Shown: in pieces, positions 1 through 15,129 of the stretch
Layout: each line of letters begins with the position of its first letter
Numbering within the stretch: the stretch's first letter is position 1
Source of the DNA: Caprimulgus europaeus
Lineage: Eukaryota; Chordata; Aves; Caprimulgiformes; Caprimulgidae
Direction of reading: 5' to 3'
DNA: 64,000 bases
Assembly (NCBI GenBank): GCA_907165065.1
Contig: OU015540.1
Location: forward strand, 4,882,001 to 4,946,000
Position numbers and translations under genes: made by a program
Notes under the pieces: generated by a model
What the model was told of the DNA's origin: nothing
The model's input: the letters and a program-made list of their open reading frames with translations, nothing else
Databases searched by the model: none

Positions 1-2805
1 ACCGTCTAAATGCCCGTATTCTGGAGCCACCTCACTGTTAGGACACAGAGGCTATTATCAAACAGGTGTTATACAGACAGATCCATAAAATATCTGTTGT
101 ATTTTCATACCCTTGTGTCCCCACACGCCCAGTGCCTCTACATTATTTTCTTTCAGAAAACCATCCACAGCACTTTTATTTATAATTTTCTATCCCAGAT
201 GGGCTACCAGTTGAGAACCTGGCTCTTGGGAAGTAGCTTGAATGTCTTAGAGCCAGGAATTCTTCTCCACACGAACAGGAACACGAAGGAACATGTTTTT
301 GCAAAGGCCATGAGAAAACTTACATATATGCAGGCTCCTGAGTAGATGGGACACCTGGTTTATATGAAAACTGAATAACAATGCTGTATCCAAGTTATAA
401 AACTGCAGCAAGTCTAACACCATGAGACAGACAGGAACAGGCAGCACAGGCAAAGAATGCATTGAGGGATGTGAGGGACTGGCAGTCACATACAGACAGC
501 AGGATCCCAAAATCAGGATAAAAATCTGAATCATTTTAGTGAGATTGTGCATATGCAAGTGAAGGAAATGGTGTTACTAAACTGCATTTAGGGATGTATT
601 AGTAAGTGAATGAAAATAAAATGGGAGTACATCACATTACCTATAGAAATTCCAGAAATGATAACAGAAGTGTTTACACTCCACGTGTCTACTGTCCAAA
701 GCACAAAGTCAAGCAGATAAACCAAAAAGCAACCAACCAAAACCAAACCAACCCTCTTAGCTCCGAGAAAAGCATGTTTTATAACATAATCCTTTCAAAT
801 AAAGGCTTGGACAAAAGTTCCATCAAAACACAACTGGTGATTTTGCACTAACACTGAAGTAAAGATCATGCCTTTGATTCTCCTCTACCTGTTTAAAAAA
901 GCCATAATTCATACTACTGAACAATATAATTTAAATAATTTCATAGATGCAGTGGTTTTTGAAAGAATTTGTAAATAGTTATATTAAACTCACTTCCACA
1001 ATTACAACTGCAAATTAGCTTTCAGAAGCCATCAACCAAACTACCTCAATTCATAAAGCAAATCACTTCCAGAACACTGTTTTATCAAAGGCTGGCTAGT
1101 TTGACAATGCTGTTGAGGTTTAGAGTTAACTATCACTTTAAACATGGTCACTGGTATATGTTAAAAAATTTATGAATACACTTTACTGGCATCCAGCTTA
1201 GGATACTTAACCATTTTAAAACAAATTTCATCAGAGATTTTAAACTGGAAGTACTGTTTGGGTAATACGGTGGGGTTTTTTCCTCTATCCACTCATTATG
1301 GAAGAATATCTTTTATCAGTATGCAATGCATCAATAATTGTTTTTACCAGCTCTCAGAAGTGCCCTATATTTGGTTTATGGTTAAAAGGGACTGAATAAA
1401 TATACTAGAAAAGACCGATTAGAAAATGAAGTGAATGATCAAGGTAAATTTGTAACCATTTCTAATGTCTGCAAAATAGATATATATAAAATATTAGTAA
1501 CAAAACATACTAAAACATTTTACTGAGCTAATTTAGCAGTCAGTCAGAATAGAAATATATTCTTTATTAAGTACTATAGTTAGTTTTCATATTCTGAGTT
1601 CAAATCTCAGGAACAATTTCAGCATATACATTCACAGTGTCTCAAAATATATCTTTTCTTTATGAACTGTATAATTTCAGCCACCCTGCCAAGTAACAGC
1701 ACATCCTTTTCAAATTAGAAAAGTGCATTTGGAAGAGAAAAGTGCTGCTACTTATCATAGAGCTCTGCATCTTCTCTCAGTAGAACAGCATCACTGCCTT
1801 ACATAAAATCTGTAAAATGATTTTTACCCTGGATAAGGTATTGATTACAGAAACTGTGCACTGGCAGCTGTATCTGCCAGGAAAGTTCTGCCAGACTGGT
1901 TGCTTGGTCTTTATGTGAAAGATATTTTTGTTGTCACAAAGATAATTATTGCAATTCCTGAAATTCACATTTATGTGTGTAGGTTATTACAAACTACATG
2001 AACACTCATGGGTACATAAGCTTAATCTCAGTTTTCATTCAAATTAGCTTCACTAACTGTTAAAAAACCTTGGAGTTCTAACAAGTTTTAATGGCTTTCT
2101 CCTCAGAAGTTGTTAATACACTATCTTCTAAAGAAACTTTGTTTGCTGTTTTAGCTATTTATTTTGCCATTCTTGGAAAATAAGTGGAGTTGATTCTGAG
2201 AAATAACAATTTTCTTCCAGGTTCAAAGACAATATATGGATTACCTGGAACTTTTTATGCATGAAATATATTTTTTGTTGTATATAAGTTTACCACAGAT
2301 CTTTTAATCTTTCAGAACAATAATTTCACACTTGTTCACTCTAAAGTAAATTCTGATTAAAACAAAATAATCATAACAGTGGCAACATTCACTGATATAA
2401 ACTTCAAAGCAAAAAATTACTTTTAGTTGTCTTATATCAGAATATTTACAAATACTGTTTTTAACAAAAAACAAAATAACGTCTCCAGCACTGATGCATC
2501 CTTTTCTTATGAGTTAAAGTGAAGTCAAGTTTTTAATTGAGTTCTTAAACAATCACACCAATAATGATAACAGGTGCACCCTTTATCAAGGCAGAAAGGA
2601 CATCCTGCGGTGCCTATTCATCAAGAATATGAGGCTATTACAGCACGACTAGTTTAAACATGCTAAGTTTAGTCTTGATTATGCTGGTGGAAAGTGAAAA
2701 ATATCTCATCCTTCCATACAGCTGGAGCCCTCTTTGCTGCCTGACTTCCCTTCTAGGGAGAAGTAACAAGTAAGAAGTAAGACTAGTAGTTAGAGCTTAG
2801 CCAGA
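1..2805. other. AT-rich non-coding DNA, no gene seen
   Basis: Only short chance frames (longest 111 codons). No domain, no strong splice-site pair and no repeat I can name. Probably intronic if the minus-strand gene extends this far. Confidence 0.6.
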
Positions 2806-3075
2806 AGGTCATGGGATGTGGTGATTGCTCCCTAGTCAGGGCCTGGGAGACACATCTGGAGCACCACATCCAGCTCCCCATTCCCTCGTACACAAAAGAC
2901 TTTGGCAAAACTGAGCCAATCAAAGAGAGGACCACCAAGACCATGGGCAATTGGAGAAAACACTGTATGGGAAGAGGTGGAGAAAGCTGGATTTGCTGTA
3001 CAGTCTGAAGAGAACGTTCTGATGGGATGGGATTGCTTTCCTCAACTATCCAACAGCAACTAACTTCAACAAGGT
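2806..3075 (+). mobile_element. Old CR1 LINE fragment
   Basis: A diverged plus-strand copy of the region just upstream of the CR1 3' UTR. Recognisable blocks in the right order are TCTGGAGCACCACATCCAG, GGACCACCAAGACCATGG, GTGGAGAAAGCTGGATTTG and CAGTCTGAAGAGAACG. The copy is interrupted by stops and indels and lacks the terminal octamers. Boundaries are approximate. Confidence 0.7.
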
Positions 3076-3896
3076 TTTATCTTGTGCTAAAAGCTGCCAC
3101 ACTTGTAAAATTCCTGAAGAAGTCAGATCTGCTGACACATCTACATTAAAAAGAGTATATATTGTTGACTTCAATATCATAAAGCAGCTACACCTTAACC
3201 TTTTGAACAGTCACTCCCAGAACACCAGCTAAATTAATGCTTAGGAGTGTATATTACCTAAAATGTATGAAGAGCATACGCAAACATTTCGTGTGTGCTC
3301 TCAGCAGCCACAAAGGTTAATAAACTTGATCTTCAGTGGGATCATTAATAAACAGGGTTTTCTCTCAAAGTGGAGGAGAAGGTTCTCTAGTTCCTGTGCA
3401 AAAATTCATTTGATAATTATCTTTTTAAAAACCTGACAATTCCATTTCAGCAATGACAGATGTATTTGCCACCAAAGGAAATAAGAGAGGAGTAGTGGAG
3501 GATTAAATGTATTCAAAACCCGAACATAATTTTATGTAGACTTTTTGGCTCCATTTAGTAAGTGTGATGGGAAGAAGTAGAACTCATTAATAGCAGAGAA
3601 AGCAGAAGGTCCCTTGAAAAAATACTGGATAGAGTTAATTACTGAAAATGGAAAATGTCCGGTTGTTTATTGATTATACTATTGTATTTGAGAATACCCT
3701 TACATACAAAGCACCAGTCTGGGAAAGTGATATTGATTTTAGCTTGATAATTACAACAAGAATAGTTCCTCTATAATATAAAGCTTTATTCAATAAAATA
3801 TTTACCATTAAGTTCTTTGGGCCATACAGTACAATCAATTACCACCCATGATCTCTTACAGCAGAAAAACATTAACATGGACATTTGAGCAAATCT

Positions 3897-3965
3897 GGTG
3901 GGTTTTGTTTGTTTGGCTTTTTTTGGTTTGGGGTTTTTTTGGGTGAGGAGGGCGTAGGAGGGGGT
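3897..3965 (+). repeat. G/T-rich low-complexity tract
   Basis: TTTGTTTGGCTTTTTTTGG-type sequence running into GGGTGAGGAGGG. Same style as the tract at 17,277. Confidence 0.75.
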
Positions 3966-6549
3966 GTTAATTCCTGAGGAGGAATTTTATTTGCTTTAAC
4001 TGAAAGTGTGAACACTGCAAAAAATTTAGAAACTATCCAAATATTAGTCATTTTTCTCATCATGGCAGAGTATAATTACATATTCCAAGCTTCCTACCTG
4101 CTTTTGGTAAATAATCAGCCTCAAAAATGTGAGAGAGAGTTCCAAATTCTTTTGAGATTAAAAGGTGCAATTAATATATTAAATATTTAGTATTTTTTCA
4201 TTTCCCAGTAGCTTACCTTACATTACCTTTAAATTATTACACTCAGTGATGCAGGTATATAAAAACAGAAGTACAGATACAAATACAGGTAAACAAACAT
4301 GTAATTTTATATATATTTATTCCTATTACACAGTACTTTTTCTGAAGAAACAGTTGGTAACCTAATGAGAATACACTAAAAAAGAATGATTGATAACTCA
4401 ACTAAATGCTAGCTTTTTCTTATCATCATTTGCTTTATGATTACCTGTAATTAGAGATGGCTTTCAATCAATTAAGTAAATCTGCAGCCACTTAATGAAA
4501 AATAGTCTGAGAACATTTCTCAGTCTCCATTTCTCAGCAAGGAGGGCCAGTATGCCCCTGGAATACTAAATCTGAATGGCTATAAAACAGTATTCAGGAT
4601 AAGAAATAATATTTTATTTTTATCTAGCATAACGACAATGAAATGAAAATATACTCAGTGTATTAATTCTCATTCAAAATTGAAAATAATGTATTCTAAG
4701 ATAAGCTTTTCCAGTCTAGGATGGATGCACAGGTCCAAATAATCATTTCTTTGATACTATTTGTCAGAGTTCAGACAAGGTCAGTTACCATGAATCTTTC
4801 TGGCAATAAAATATAACACTTTTTTCATTCAAGAATAAATGTCTATATTAAATATGAATACTCTTTTTACAATATAATTAATGTACAATTCCCTGTGCAA
4901 ACATAAAATGCTGACATATTTGCTCCAAAAATACATAGTCTTAAGAAGCTAAAACTTTTTTTTTTTTCACTCCTCCTCCTTAAATCACTTTAATCCTCTA
5001 ATAGGGAAATATAAAGCTGCAGAAATAAAGAAATCAAAGAGAGCCACGAGAGCATTTGTGCCGTGCTGGTCTGTTCCACTATACTAGAGAAAAATCTACC
5101 TGCAACTTTGAAACCACACATTGTAGTCCAATATTCTCCTGAAAATTACATCACGCAAAGAACTGGAGCTCTGTCACTCCTCAAAAGCCTGTTCTATACA
5201 TGGTTAAAATTTAAACTTTAAATCTTTAAAAAAGGCAATATTATGAAGTCTGTCACTTGCCGTCACCAAAGGAGTAATTTTAACTTTTACCAGAATATTG
5301 TTGGCACCCTGACTTCTACCCGCAGGAAAAATAAATACAATTTGTGACAGAAACTCATATTTCTAAGTCAAAACCATTTTTCCAAGGTAGTTGCATGAAG
5401 TAATATCAGTATGTTTTATTTTATAATATACATCATTTGGTAAAGATCAAATTGGAATGGCATATGAAGTTTCTCACACCTTTTAAATTTCTTCAGTATA
5501 TTGACTATTTCCCTGATTTATGCAGTAAGATGAAATGCCAGTGATGGCTACAAAGAGATCTTTATCTGTGGTAGAAAAAAATCTCTCAGCTCTAATGGTT
5601 CTAGTCGATATTCTCTGCAAACAGGCACTTACAGGTAGAAGTAGAAAATTATGAATCTACAAATTAGAAATGCTCAAATATTTTGCAGAAAAGTGTCACA
5701 AAAATATTCACTTCCATTGTATTTCATAAATGCTAATGACAGGCCTTCAAGAGGAGATCTGAACATCATTTTTATGCTACCAATAGAATCAAAAGCTACT
5801 TAGAGAAGCATTTAACTTTCCAAAGTCTTTACAAGTTCTGATCTATTACATTCCTTTTTAAATTACTAGAAATCTTTCATTTAACAAACCTTTTGAATTT
5901 GAAATGGTATTTTTTAAATTCACACAGGAAAGTTCAGAAAAAAAGCCTACAGTACTCCAGAGTTGTAGCAGTACTCGTTAACTCCCCAATTAACTAGTAA
6001 ACAAATCAGAATTTGTAACCTGTACTTGGGATATTCCACTGTTGCCAAGAACCCAAACATTTGTGCCCAAGCTCAAGAAACTATATCAAAATATACTTCC
6101 AGTCCTCCAAATACTTATGTAAGTATTTTGATTATCTGAGAGTGATCATCTTGAAGTGAAGGATGTACATAAGAAGAGGAAATGCGAAAGTGGTGATGTC
6201 TGTGATTTCAGTTCAGCACTTCAGTCAAGGTGAATTCTCAGTGCACAGCATCTTTAAAAACCCAGTCACTTACTCAGACAACTGTATCTTTATTTCAGTG
6301 TTAAATTTAGACAGGCATATATTTATATGAAAATTATAATTTATCTCTGCAATGTTTGCTTCTAAGATGCTACCTAGTCAAAATTTCAAAAGTGCTACTC
6401 CTGTTATATCTAACAACCCTATATTTTATACTAAAGAGAACTGCTGTATTTTGTTTCCATGTGTTCATAAATTATTCTAGAAAAGATGAGAGAGAGTACT
6501 CCTCTAGGATGCTAGATCAACCAAGTTCCTATTTTGTAAAATGACTACT

Positions 6550-6557
<8 letters not shown>

Positions 6558-6588
<31 letters not shown>

Positions 6589-6596
6589 AGAGAGAG
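6558..6596 (+). repeat. Poly(A) tract with adjoining (GA)n
   Basis: A run of 28 A followed at once by about 11 bp of alternating GA. This is the longest A homopolymer in the window. It could be a retro-insertion tail, but no source element was recognised upstream. Confidence 0.9.
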
Positions 6597-9554
6597 TGTG
6601 CTGGAGAATTTCCTATTGGATCAGCAATTGAAAATAAAACCAGAAGACATGCTGACTCTTACCACATCTCCAAGCAGAAGCCATAAGGTGGAACAGCTCT
6701 ATCTTTCTTTTCAGCTTTCAGTGGAGGATTTTTTAGCATTTAATACATACTCTCAGAACAGATGCTAGGTTTGTCTTCTAAGAAAGACACAGCTCACTCG
6801 ATGTGAAGTTACTGAAAGTCCAGTACCAGGTCCCCTGGGATGTCAAAACCTGTGAAGGGATCAGTTTACAGCAAGGGAGAAGTGCCCAGGCTACCAGTCT
6901 CCCTATTGTAGCAGCAATATGCAACAGGAGCGCAGATGAGTCTCATTTTACCAGCTGTTTTATTCCAGAGGTTTCAGGTGTATGTACATTCAGGTGTATT
7001 ATGTACAGCAGTACATAATAAAGAAATGTTCAGTACCTATGGAGCAGTTTCACCACACCCTTTATGGTGCTGGGCCAAGACATATAAAAAGACATAATTA
7101 GCATCTGAAAACACCAGCAGCCAAACATAGCAAACAATCTTTCTACTCTCTTGGTAGCAGTTTGGTATCGCCTTTGCAACAGCAGTGCAGTTTTGAAACA
7201 GCACTTACTGCTTGACTGCTTCCTTGCTCGTGCTTGTGTCAAGCCATAAAGGTCTAAGTAGGTTCAGACAAAAACCAGAAAACTCTTTATGGGGAAGGCA
7301 AGCAGACAATTGCTTCCAGAGCTTCTTTTTGTCTGAAAGTCTTTGGACTTAAAAACTCCTGCCTCAGGTATTACTGTTTTGGGGGCTCAAATGACTCTTC
7401 TCTGGTTCTTATGCAATTAGCAGGAATCTTCACAAGAACATGATATGTCTTTGCATTAAACAAAAACATCCAAAACAAAGTTCAGGGTTATTGGGGTTAT
7501 TACTTCCAATAGACTTCAATTTTTCCATATCTATGCATCCAGTTTAGAACAGCACAAAAACAGTGGCCTTATAAATTATTTTTATTTATCTTTTTATTTT
7601 TACAGTCTGTACCAATCTTGTCCAGCTACATCTAGTATTCTACTAGACAATGTATTTTAACATGGATCTTTACTTTGTCTCATGTCTGGTAAACAAGACA
7701 GAACATTAAAATGATTACAGAGCACGTCTCTGTATGGACAGGTATTCCACCTGTGTTCTGAGCCAAACATAAACCAGTTCCAGTTTGGAACTACACAGGC
7801 AGATTAATGCAGTGCAGACATCCAGCAGGTCTTGGTAGCTCAGGTACAGCGATACACTAACACAGTACTTACATGTTATTCTACACAAATTCTGGACACA
7901 GAATAAAAGAACAAATGACTGCAGGAGAACCTGCATGTGTTCTCTTAGACATATCAATCATCACAAAGCTAATATTAAATGAAATAGCTGGGTTTGCTTC
8001 CACAGTTTAAATGATGGTAATTATTTTAGCTTTGTGTATTCTTGCTTTTGGAGATTGTCATTTTCTTTTCCCTCCACCTGCTAGTTCCACATGAAACCTT
8101 CTTTTGTAGTCAGGGTTATATATATAGAAGTTAAAACACATTTTATTATGTATTAGAAACTACAAAACTCTTAATGAAAAGTAATCTCCAAACCTATATT
8201 CACATTCAGTTAATAACATTTAAGAATACTTCCAGAGAACCCGATAGCTTGATTGAATGGGTTCATTTTCACTGTTCCTTATCTTGGCTTTAACCATAAA
8301 AGAACATGTCTTATTATGACAAGAACAGCTCTCACACCTTGAAGCTTCTATAATTCTTCTTTGAATCACCATCATTCTTTAATATGTCCTATCATATATG
8401 CTTGAGGCAATACAGCATTAAACTACCATTTTAAAAGTTGGAGTTTGCCATGTGTATTGCACTCAGTGTCTGCACTAATGTTAGGCTTTTACTGAAGAAA
8501 TCACACGCTGTATAGGGTACAAATGACCAGTTTATACAACTATATCAAGCACCAGTGTTCTGGACACAGTCAGGATAGACAATATTTACTCTGGAAACTT
8601 GAAAACAAGAAGAATGTGACAGAGAAGCCTGACTAATAACACAGATAACAGAGGCACAATGTTTATCTCCTTACAACTCCCTACAATCCAATAAAAAAAA
8701 AAATCTATATTAAAAATGTGTTTTGAGCTGTTGTTTTCTCTACCAATGTTTGGATCATGTATCAAGAGTCTATGAGATACAGTTTCCCAGCTGCTGCCAT
8801 GTTCTTCACTCTAAGTTTGCGGAGTTTATGAACCAGGCTCAGCTGGTGCCGAGAACTTAGTCTTGTTATTTGAATGCAACGCAGTACACTGTAATCTGTC
8901 TGTTTTCCAATTTTTTAGATTAACATTTATCTCTTTAAGCACACAGCTTATCTGTCAAAAAAATCCTCTACAGTGTCTGGAGCTATGTCTCCAGAGTGTC
9001 CTAGTTCCACGCAGGCTGTTATTTAGTGTCCCAATTTTCTTCACTTTGATAAAGAAGAAAACTATTCAGTTCTGACAAGTTGATTAACAACAATCAGCAT
9101 TATTTTCAGAAAAACAGATCAGCTATTCCCAGAAAAACTGCAAAACTATTCTCATCTATTTTTGACATGACAGAAATGTACATCAATTCCAAATATGAAT
9201 GGCAGTGATAAAGTCAAAGCAGAATTAAAGTAAGGTTACTTTGTAAGAATTACACCTGCTAGCAAGTATTTTCATGCTCCAAATGCATGACTTGACCCCA
9301 AAATTGTACTTTGAAATATGAAGTATTTTCTACAGATTCTAAAGCTTTCATTTCAAAATAAATCTTTCTAACCTTATAACCGCAAAAATAATCTCCAAAA
9401 ACTAGGCTGAAGCTGTTTCGCTGTATTAGCAATAGAAAAAAAAAAAAAAAAGTACATTTGTCTTTGCCTTTCCTATTGCTATTCTCTCCTGCCATAATAA
9501 CGTGTAACACAAGTCAACCAACCTCAGGAACCGTGCCTGTGCTCACCTACTTAC

Positions 9555-9626
9555 CTATGTTTGTTTTTATTGCTGCATCATGAATTATTAGGTCGATTTT
9601 GACTTTTACATTCTCATACAATTCCA
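9555..9626 (-). other. Candidate 72-nt exon or pseudo-exon
   Basis: Minus strand: a strong donor (AACATAG|GTAAGT) but an acceptor with a poor pyrimidine tract (GAAAAAGCAG|TGGAAT). The open frame, phase 1 to 1, reads ELYENVKVKIDLIIHD and then AAIKTNI. Could be chance. Confidence 0.12.
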
Positions 9627-12600
9627 CTGCTTTTTCAATTAATCATAGAACAGGATTCAAAAGCTGTGCTGCTTCACAATAAATCTGTTTCAAAAGAGTA
9701 TAGTTCTGCACTCCCATGTGTTTTTCTATCTAGCTAATAACTATGGCGTTTCTCCATCCCAAACTGGATATTAAAGAACAAAAGGAATTCTACCTAAACT
9801 CCTGAACTTGTTTATAGACATAATCATCTGTCCTCAGGTGTACAGTTATAGTACCAGAACATTTTTTTAAGACTTAAATTATATAAAATTTAATTATTAA
9901 TATTAGACTGCTATATATTAGCTTGCTATATATTACAGATTATTATTAGATTAGGGCTGCTATTACTGAAAAAATAGATTATTAACAATAAACTGAGGAA
10001 CATGCAGCATATTATTTTTGTTTAAGAAGTTATATATTTGGATTTAAATTTGGGCTACTGCTATCAACTTATATTATGCCATAACTTGTGTGAAGGCTAA
10101 TGAATGCTTATTAACCATGGTATTGCTGGCTCTAGGTTGAAAAAACACAGGATTCTATGAGAGGAAAAAAAAAATCTGCAGGTAGCTTCAGATAGGAGGA
10201 GTAAATTGAAATAGGCCCTAACTTCCTATGCCTTATGGTTTAATAGTATTGTTCTACTGTCTCAAACAACTGGGTAAGTCTTGACTGTCATGATTCCATA
10301 TATAGTGTTGTTCTATGAACAGCATTCCAAGAAATTCTGCATTAATTACAGTAATTTATTGTGCAGTAATTTGTAAGTACATTTCCGAAACATTGTACCT
10401 CTGTGACTCACATCTCAAATAGATGTACCACATCTTAAACTGAAACAAAGGGTGATCGTATAGAGATATTTTTTCTTTTAAGGAGGGGGAATTTAGAGCA
10501 ACAAATAATACTTTTTTTTCAAAATTTTCAAATTTGTCCCTATTAATCAGCAGGAGATAACTTTCTTCTTCAGAAAACATTCTTTTCTACCACTTGTATA
10601 CATTTCCAGTGGATTAATAAAATACAAAATACATGGCACACATTAAAAAATTTCTGCAAAGTGATAGATGGGGATTACATGTGATGACCATTTTAAATAA
10701 CTCAATATGTTCAAACTGGGAAGCTTTAAATTTTGAGAATAAGCAACATAAGCTTATTAATAAGCTAAAAGTTACCTTTAAGACACACAAGTCTATTTCT
10801 GTATTCAAGCCCAAAGAACAAAACTAATGGTAGTACTAGTATATTTATTATTTTTCCCCCCCCACTACAGTGATGGTTTTTTGCCTCAGGAGCTGATTGC
10901 ACAGAATACTTCTATGGCAAGAGAGATATGATTTGAGGACATCATAAAAAAGATGAACAAAAGACTACAGAAAGTCCTTAGTAACCACCAATGATGCTGT
11001 CCACAGATATCAAGAAGTGAAACCCACCCATTCCAGATCAGCACACTTTAGATACAAAAAGTTTTGCTTAAAAGTATCATATACTCTGAATGCCCCTCAT
11101 GCTCTTGTTTGTATTCAGAACACTCAACACATACCACTACAGTAATTTAAAGCAATATTATTCAGGTTCTCTTTTAGATTATTATGATTAAATATAAATA
11201 GGTCAGTTCTACTCTGCTTCTTCACTGATAGTAATTTTAGAAGCCAATTTTTATATGATTATCTATAGAAGTCACATCTTGAAATATTAAGACACTCTTT
11301 GAATATCAGTGTCATAAACAGGACTCAAAAATTCAAAGATAAAAATGAAAAACTAGTATGTGAATTTGTGCTGAAAAGCTGGAATCATATACAATCCTAA
11401 ACCACAACGGAAAAAGACAGTTTATCATATTCCTTTATCCACATTAAAAAGTTACAAAATAATACAACCTTGCTCATAAGCCACGATCTTAAATATAATT
11501 CTAAAATGTCCCAGTTGGTTATAAATGGAAATGATAGGGCACTGGCACTGTAACATTTTAAGAAAGTCACCAAATACAAAGCTCACTGCACTCACTACAC
11601 CTGCCATTAACAGTGCTGCACATTCCCCATGCGAGTGATCACCACAATTCAGTTATAGCTTAGATGTCACAATCAATGTCCTCTTCTATAAATTAAAGTT
11701 ATTATATGATCAATTAGACTAAGAGTTCCTATTAACTTTCTTAATTTCACATTTTCTAAAACATTTGCAAAACACTTTTTTATTTTGAATTGCCACGTTT
11801 CAGAGGAGTAGTCACAACACATGTGACAAGATTTATCTTTTAGACCTTCTATGAAAGCAACTGTGAAAAGACAACAGAACAAAATATAGGTAATTCTGCA
11901 TGAAAAAAAAAAAAGCATAAAGACTCTTAAACAAGCATTCTTAGGGAAAATGAAGTGACAGTGAGTTCTAGTATAGCCAGACCACACGCAGGAATTCATT
12001 TTATCTAACTTCAGCCATCTCCATTACCATGTTTTTCCTCAAATACCAATTTCCTGAAGTCCTTTGTTTCCCAGAAGGAAAGAGGATATGAAGAGACAAC
12101 AATATGAAAGAGGTTTTGAAAAGAAATCTCTTATCATTAGACAGAAAGAGGAGACACACACACCCCAAAAAAGTTTTACAGTATTTATTATTTTTAAGAA
12201 GTGAGCAGCATTTTCTGTGGAAGATGAGCAGAAAAACCAAGTAGTGATGGAATGCAGAACACCTGGCTCTGCAAAGAGAGAAGCATATGCTTTAGTAGAA
12301 CATCTTGGAGTGGTTAGAGAGAGAAAGGATCAAAGATCACGTATCAGCACTGTCAAGTTTCCTCAGGATGGTATTTTTCTCCTCAGTAAGTTGCAGCTCT
12401 AAAGCACCCTAAGCACTAAACTTCCAGAGGAGGCTATAGAGAGTGGCTTCATTTGCTTGGAAAAGGGGAATACCTGATCCATGTGACAGCACAGAGCTCA
12501 AGAGGTAATTTCATTTTTTCATGAGATTATTACAGGCCATGAAAAATACATCAGTAGTCTTCCACAAGGACAATTGTAACTGTCAGTTTTTAACACTGTT

Positions 12601-15129
12601 TTTTTAAATGTCGTAGCATGTTAAACATAACTGTTCAGATTCCTCAGTCTCGGGGGAACACAGCAAACTGAAAGGTTGGCGTGGGAAATAGTTATCGTTT
12701 CCTGACCACTGCGTAGTCTCACTTACAGCATTTTAGAGACAACATTGAGGCAGCTGTCAGATGGAGTGTAATAGACTTCAAAAACGTTATTTTTTCACTT
12801 CATTCATGATCTTCCTTAACAGCCCAATGCAGCCTGCATAAAAGCTGCCAGAGTGCAGGCAGTATGTACACCAATGAGTTTATTCACCAGTTCTGAAATT
12901 ATAGACAGTTTTGTCTTCCTTCACAGCTCCAGAGCAACCTAGCAAGTGGCCTCCTATCATTAATTCAAGCTTCTTTTATTTTAAACAGAAGTGAACTGTT
13001 TCAGGTTCTTGCTATTTATTCCCATTTAGGCTCTAATTCAATGCTTTAAGAAGAGAATCATGCAACCATAATGAAATTGAGTGGAAAGTTAAATACAAAT
13101 GAAAACAAATACACAAGGTTAACTTCCATGGCCAAGTTTTAACACCCCTTAATACTAAAAGTGAGAAGACAATCATTTTAAGGTCTCTCTTAATGAACAC
13201 TAGAAGTATATGTAGCTTTTCTGAGACTAATTCATAACTATACAGAAAGCAGATCTTCTACATATTTCTATAGTATGACTGTTAACCTGTACTTAATAGA
13301 CTATCACCTTAATTTACTTCATGATAAATTAGCTATCATAAACTTTCTGACACTTTTATAGTATAAGAAATTCAGTCATTTCTTGTCTTAAATTTTTATC
13401 TAAATAATGTGGTTTCTGCTCCTAACGAGGTATGTTCAGCTGAGCAATATTTCAGTGTAACAGTTTGGGGAAAGCAAGGTTGGTAGGCACTGCGGTGAGA
13501 TGCCTGCACCCAACTACAACTACATCTAGTGTAAGTCTAAATAATTTATAGAAGCTTGAGAATACTGCATGGAATCTACTGACTTGCAAGAATGCAGTAG
13601 CATCTCTGAAATGCTACTTATTTTTCATCTATCTTAGTCATAATGGTACCCTCTAAGTGATTTACAAAACAAATTACATGACATTTTAATCATCACTAGC
13701 AATGCTTTTCCAATCTGGCAAGCAAACTACTCACTCAACTAACAACTCACATAAAATATACTCATGCAACACAAAGCGTGCTGGTTCTTTCACAGGTTCC
13801 CATCTAAAAGCAAGACTTGTTAGCATGTGATCTACCAAAATCAGAAGTTTTCATACCTTTCTCTATTAATCCTGTTAGTAACAGGCATCAGATATGTATC
13901 AAATATTCATTTAAAAAACCACGGAAGAATAGCATACAAGACTGGGGATTCTGAGTCTCACTAGAGACACAGAGTAAGAGTTCTGGGTTAACTGTCAGTT
14001 CTGTTATTAATCTCTAGTTTTGGTTGAATCACTTTTTTTTTTTTTTGCCTTGGTTTATTTCCACAGACAATTGAAGGATTAGCTCAAGCTTATAGACCAT
14101 TTTAAACAAAAAGGGATTTCCCTATAATTGCTAAATAATACAATTACTGATGGCTTCCTTATGAACTGAAAGAAAGGAATTCTTTGGAACAAGAGTTTGC
14201 TTTTACAGCTTGCTTGTTTTAATTATAGTTTTTTATGTCCCAGTAACAATGAGGAAAAGCATTTAAATTGGCTTTACCATTTATATTAATATTAAGTATT
14301 TTTTATTATATGAAATGCCTAACTCCTTGGGGTCCAATCTAGTTTTCTTTCTCACTCAAAGAAAAATAAAGACTATTTTGAAAAAAAGAAAAATCTTTAA
14401 AAGGTTTATGGTTGCAAAGAAACAAACAAGAAATCCAACTCAACCAACCAATCTTGCTACAAGATACAGCAATCAAGATCCTCAAATGAAGAGTTTTCCT
14501 AAGGTATTTTCATAAGCAGATTGTTTTTTCAGCTTGCTTAAATAGGAAAACAACATTTTTTTTGTCTGAAAATCAACCCACATCCTTAGAAACATTAGCA
14601 GTAGACTACTACTAACATTAAGGTACAGTTTCACTGTGTAATGATGGCCAAAGAGTAGCTCTCCATCTACTTTATCAATAATCTTGGCAGCCACAACCCT
14701 AAATCTGTGCCAAACAATTTGCATGGAGAACCTTCTGCTAGTTTCAGGTAAAAATGAGACGAAGCCACACTGGAACAAAAAAAAGTCAGCCAGCACTGCA
14801 GTTCTTCCTCATTTTTGAAAAACAGATTCTATCTGATGGCACAGGAAAATGTATATACTAATTTAGCATAGATCAAAAAGGAAAAAAGGAAAAGAACGAG
14901 GAAAGAGGAAAGAGGGAATAAAAGAACTTCCAAGCTTTAGGATCTTACCAATTTATTAGACTGGTTTGTTAATGAATATAAAACAGAGTAGGAACGCACA
15001 AAGAAAACCAGTACTTGCATCAAATGGCCTTGGTCTATTCTCTCCAATAAGGATTATAAAACAATGGTACATGAGTAAAAACAAGAGTACTTGGAAAATG
15101 AATCTTGGCAAGCCCTTTGAGAGACTCAC

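Larger units (their letters stand above)
3076..9554. other. AT-rich non-coding DNA
   Basis: Contains the low-complexity tracts at 3,897 and 6,558 and isolated minus-strand donor-like strings (for example near 5,630 and 7,868) without convincing exons. Nothing else was recognised. Confidence 0.55.

Noticed and set aside
247-558. Minus-strand 103-codon ORF with hydrophobic N-terminus and a GTAAGT inside
   Set aside because: The donor-like string has poor exon context and the acceptor would be weak. The composition fits chance ORFs of this AT-rich DNA.
14941-14970. Possible 12-nt microexon on the minus strand with a pyrimidine-rich acceptor and a GTAAGA donor
   Set aside because: It is too short to distinguish from chance, and no neighbouring exon chain requires it.
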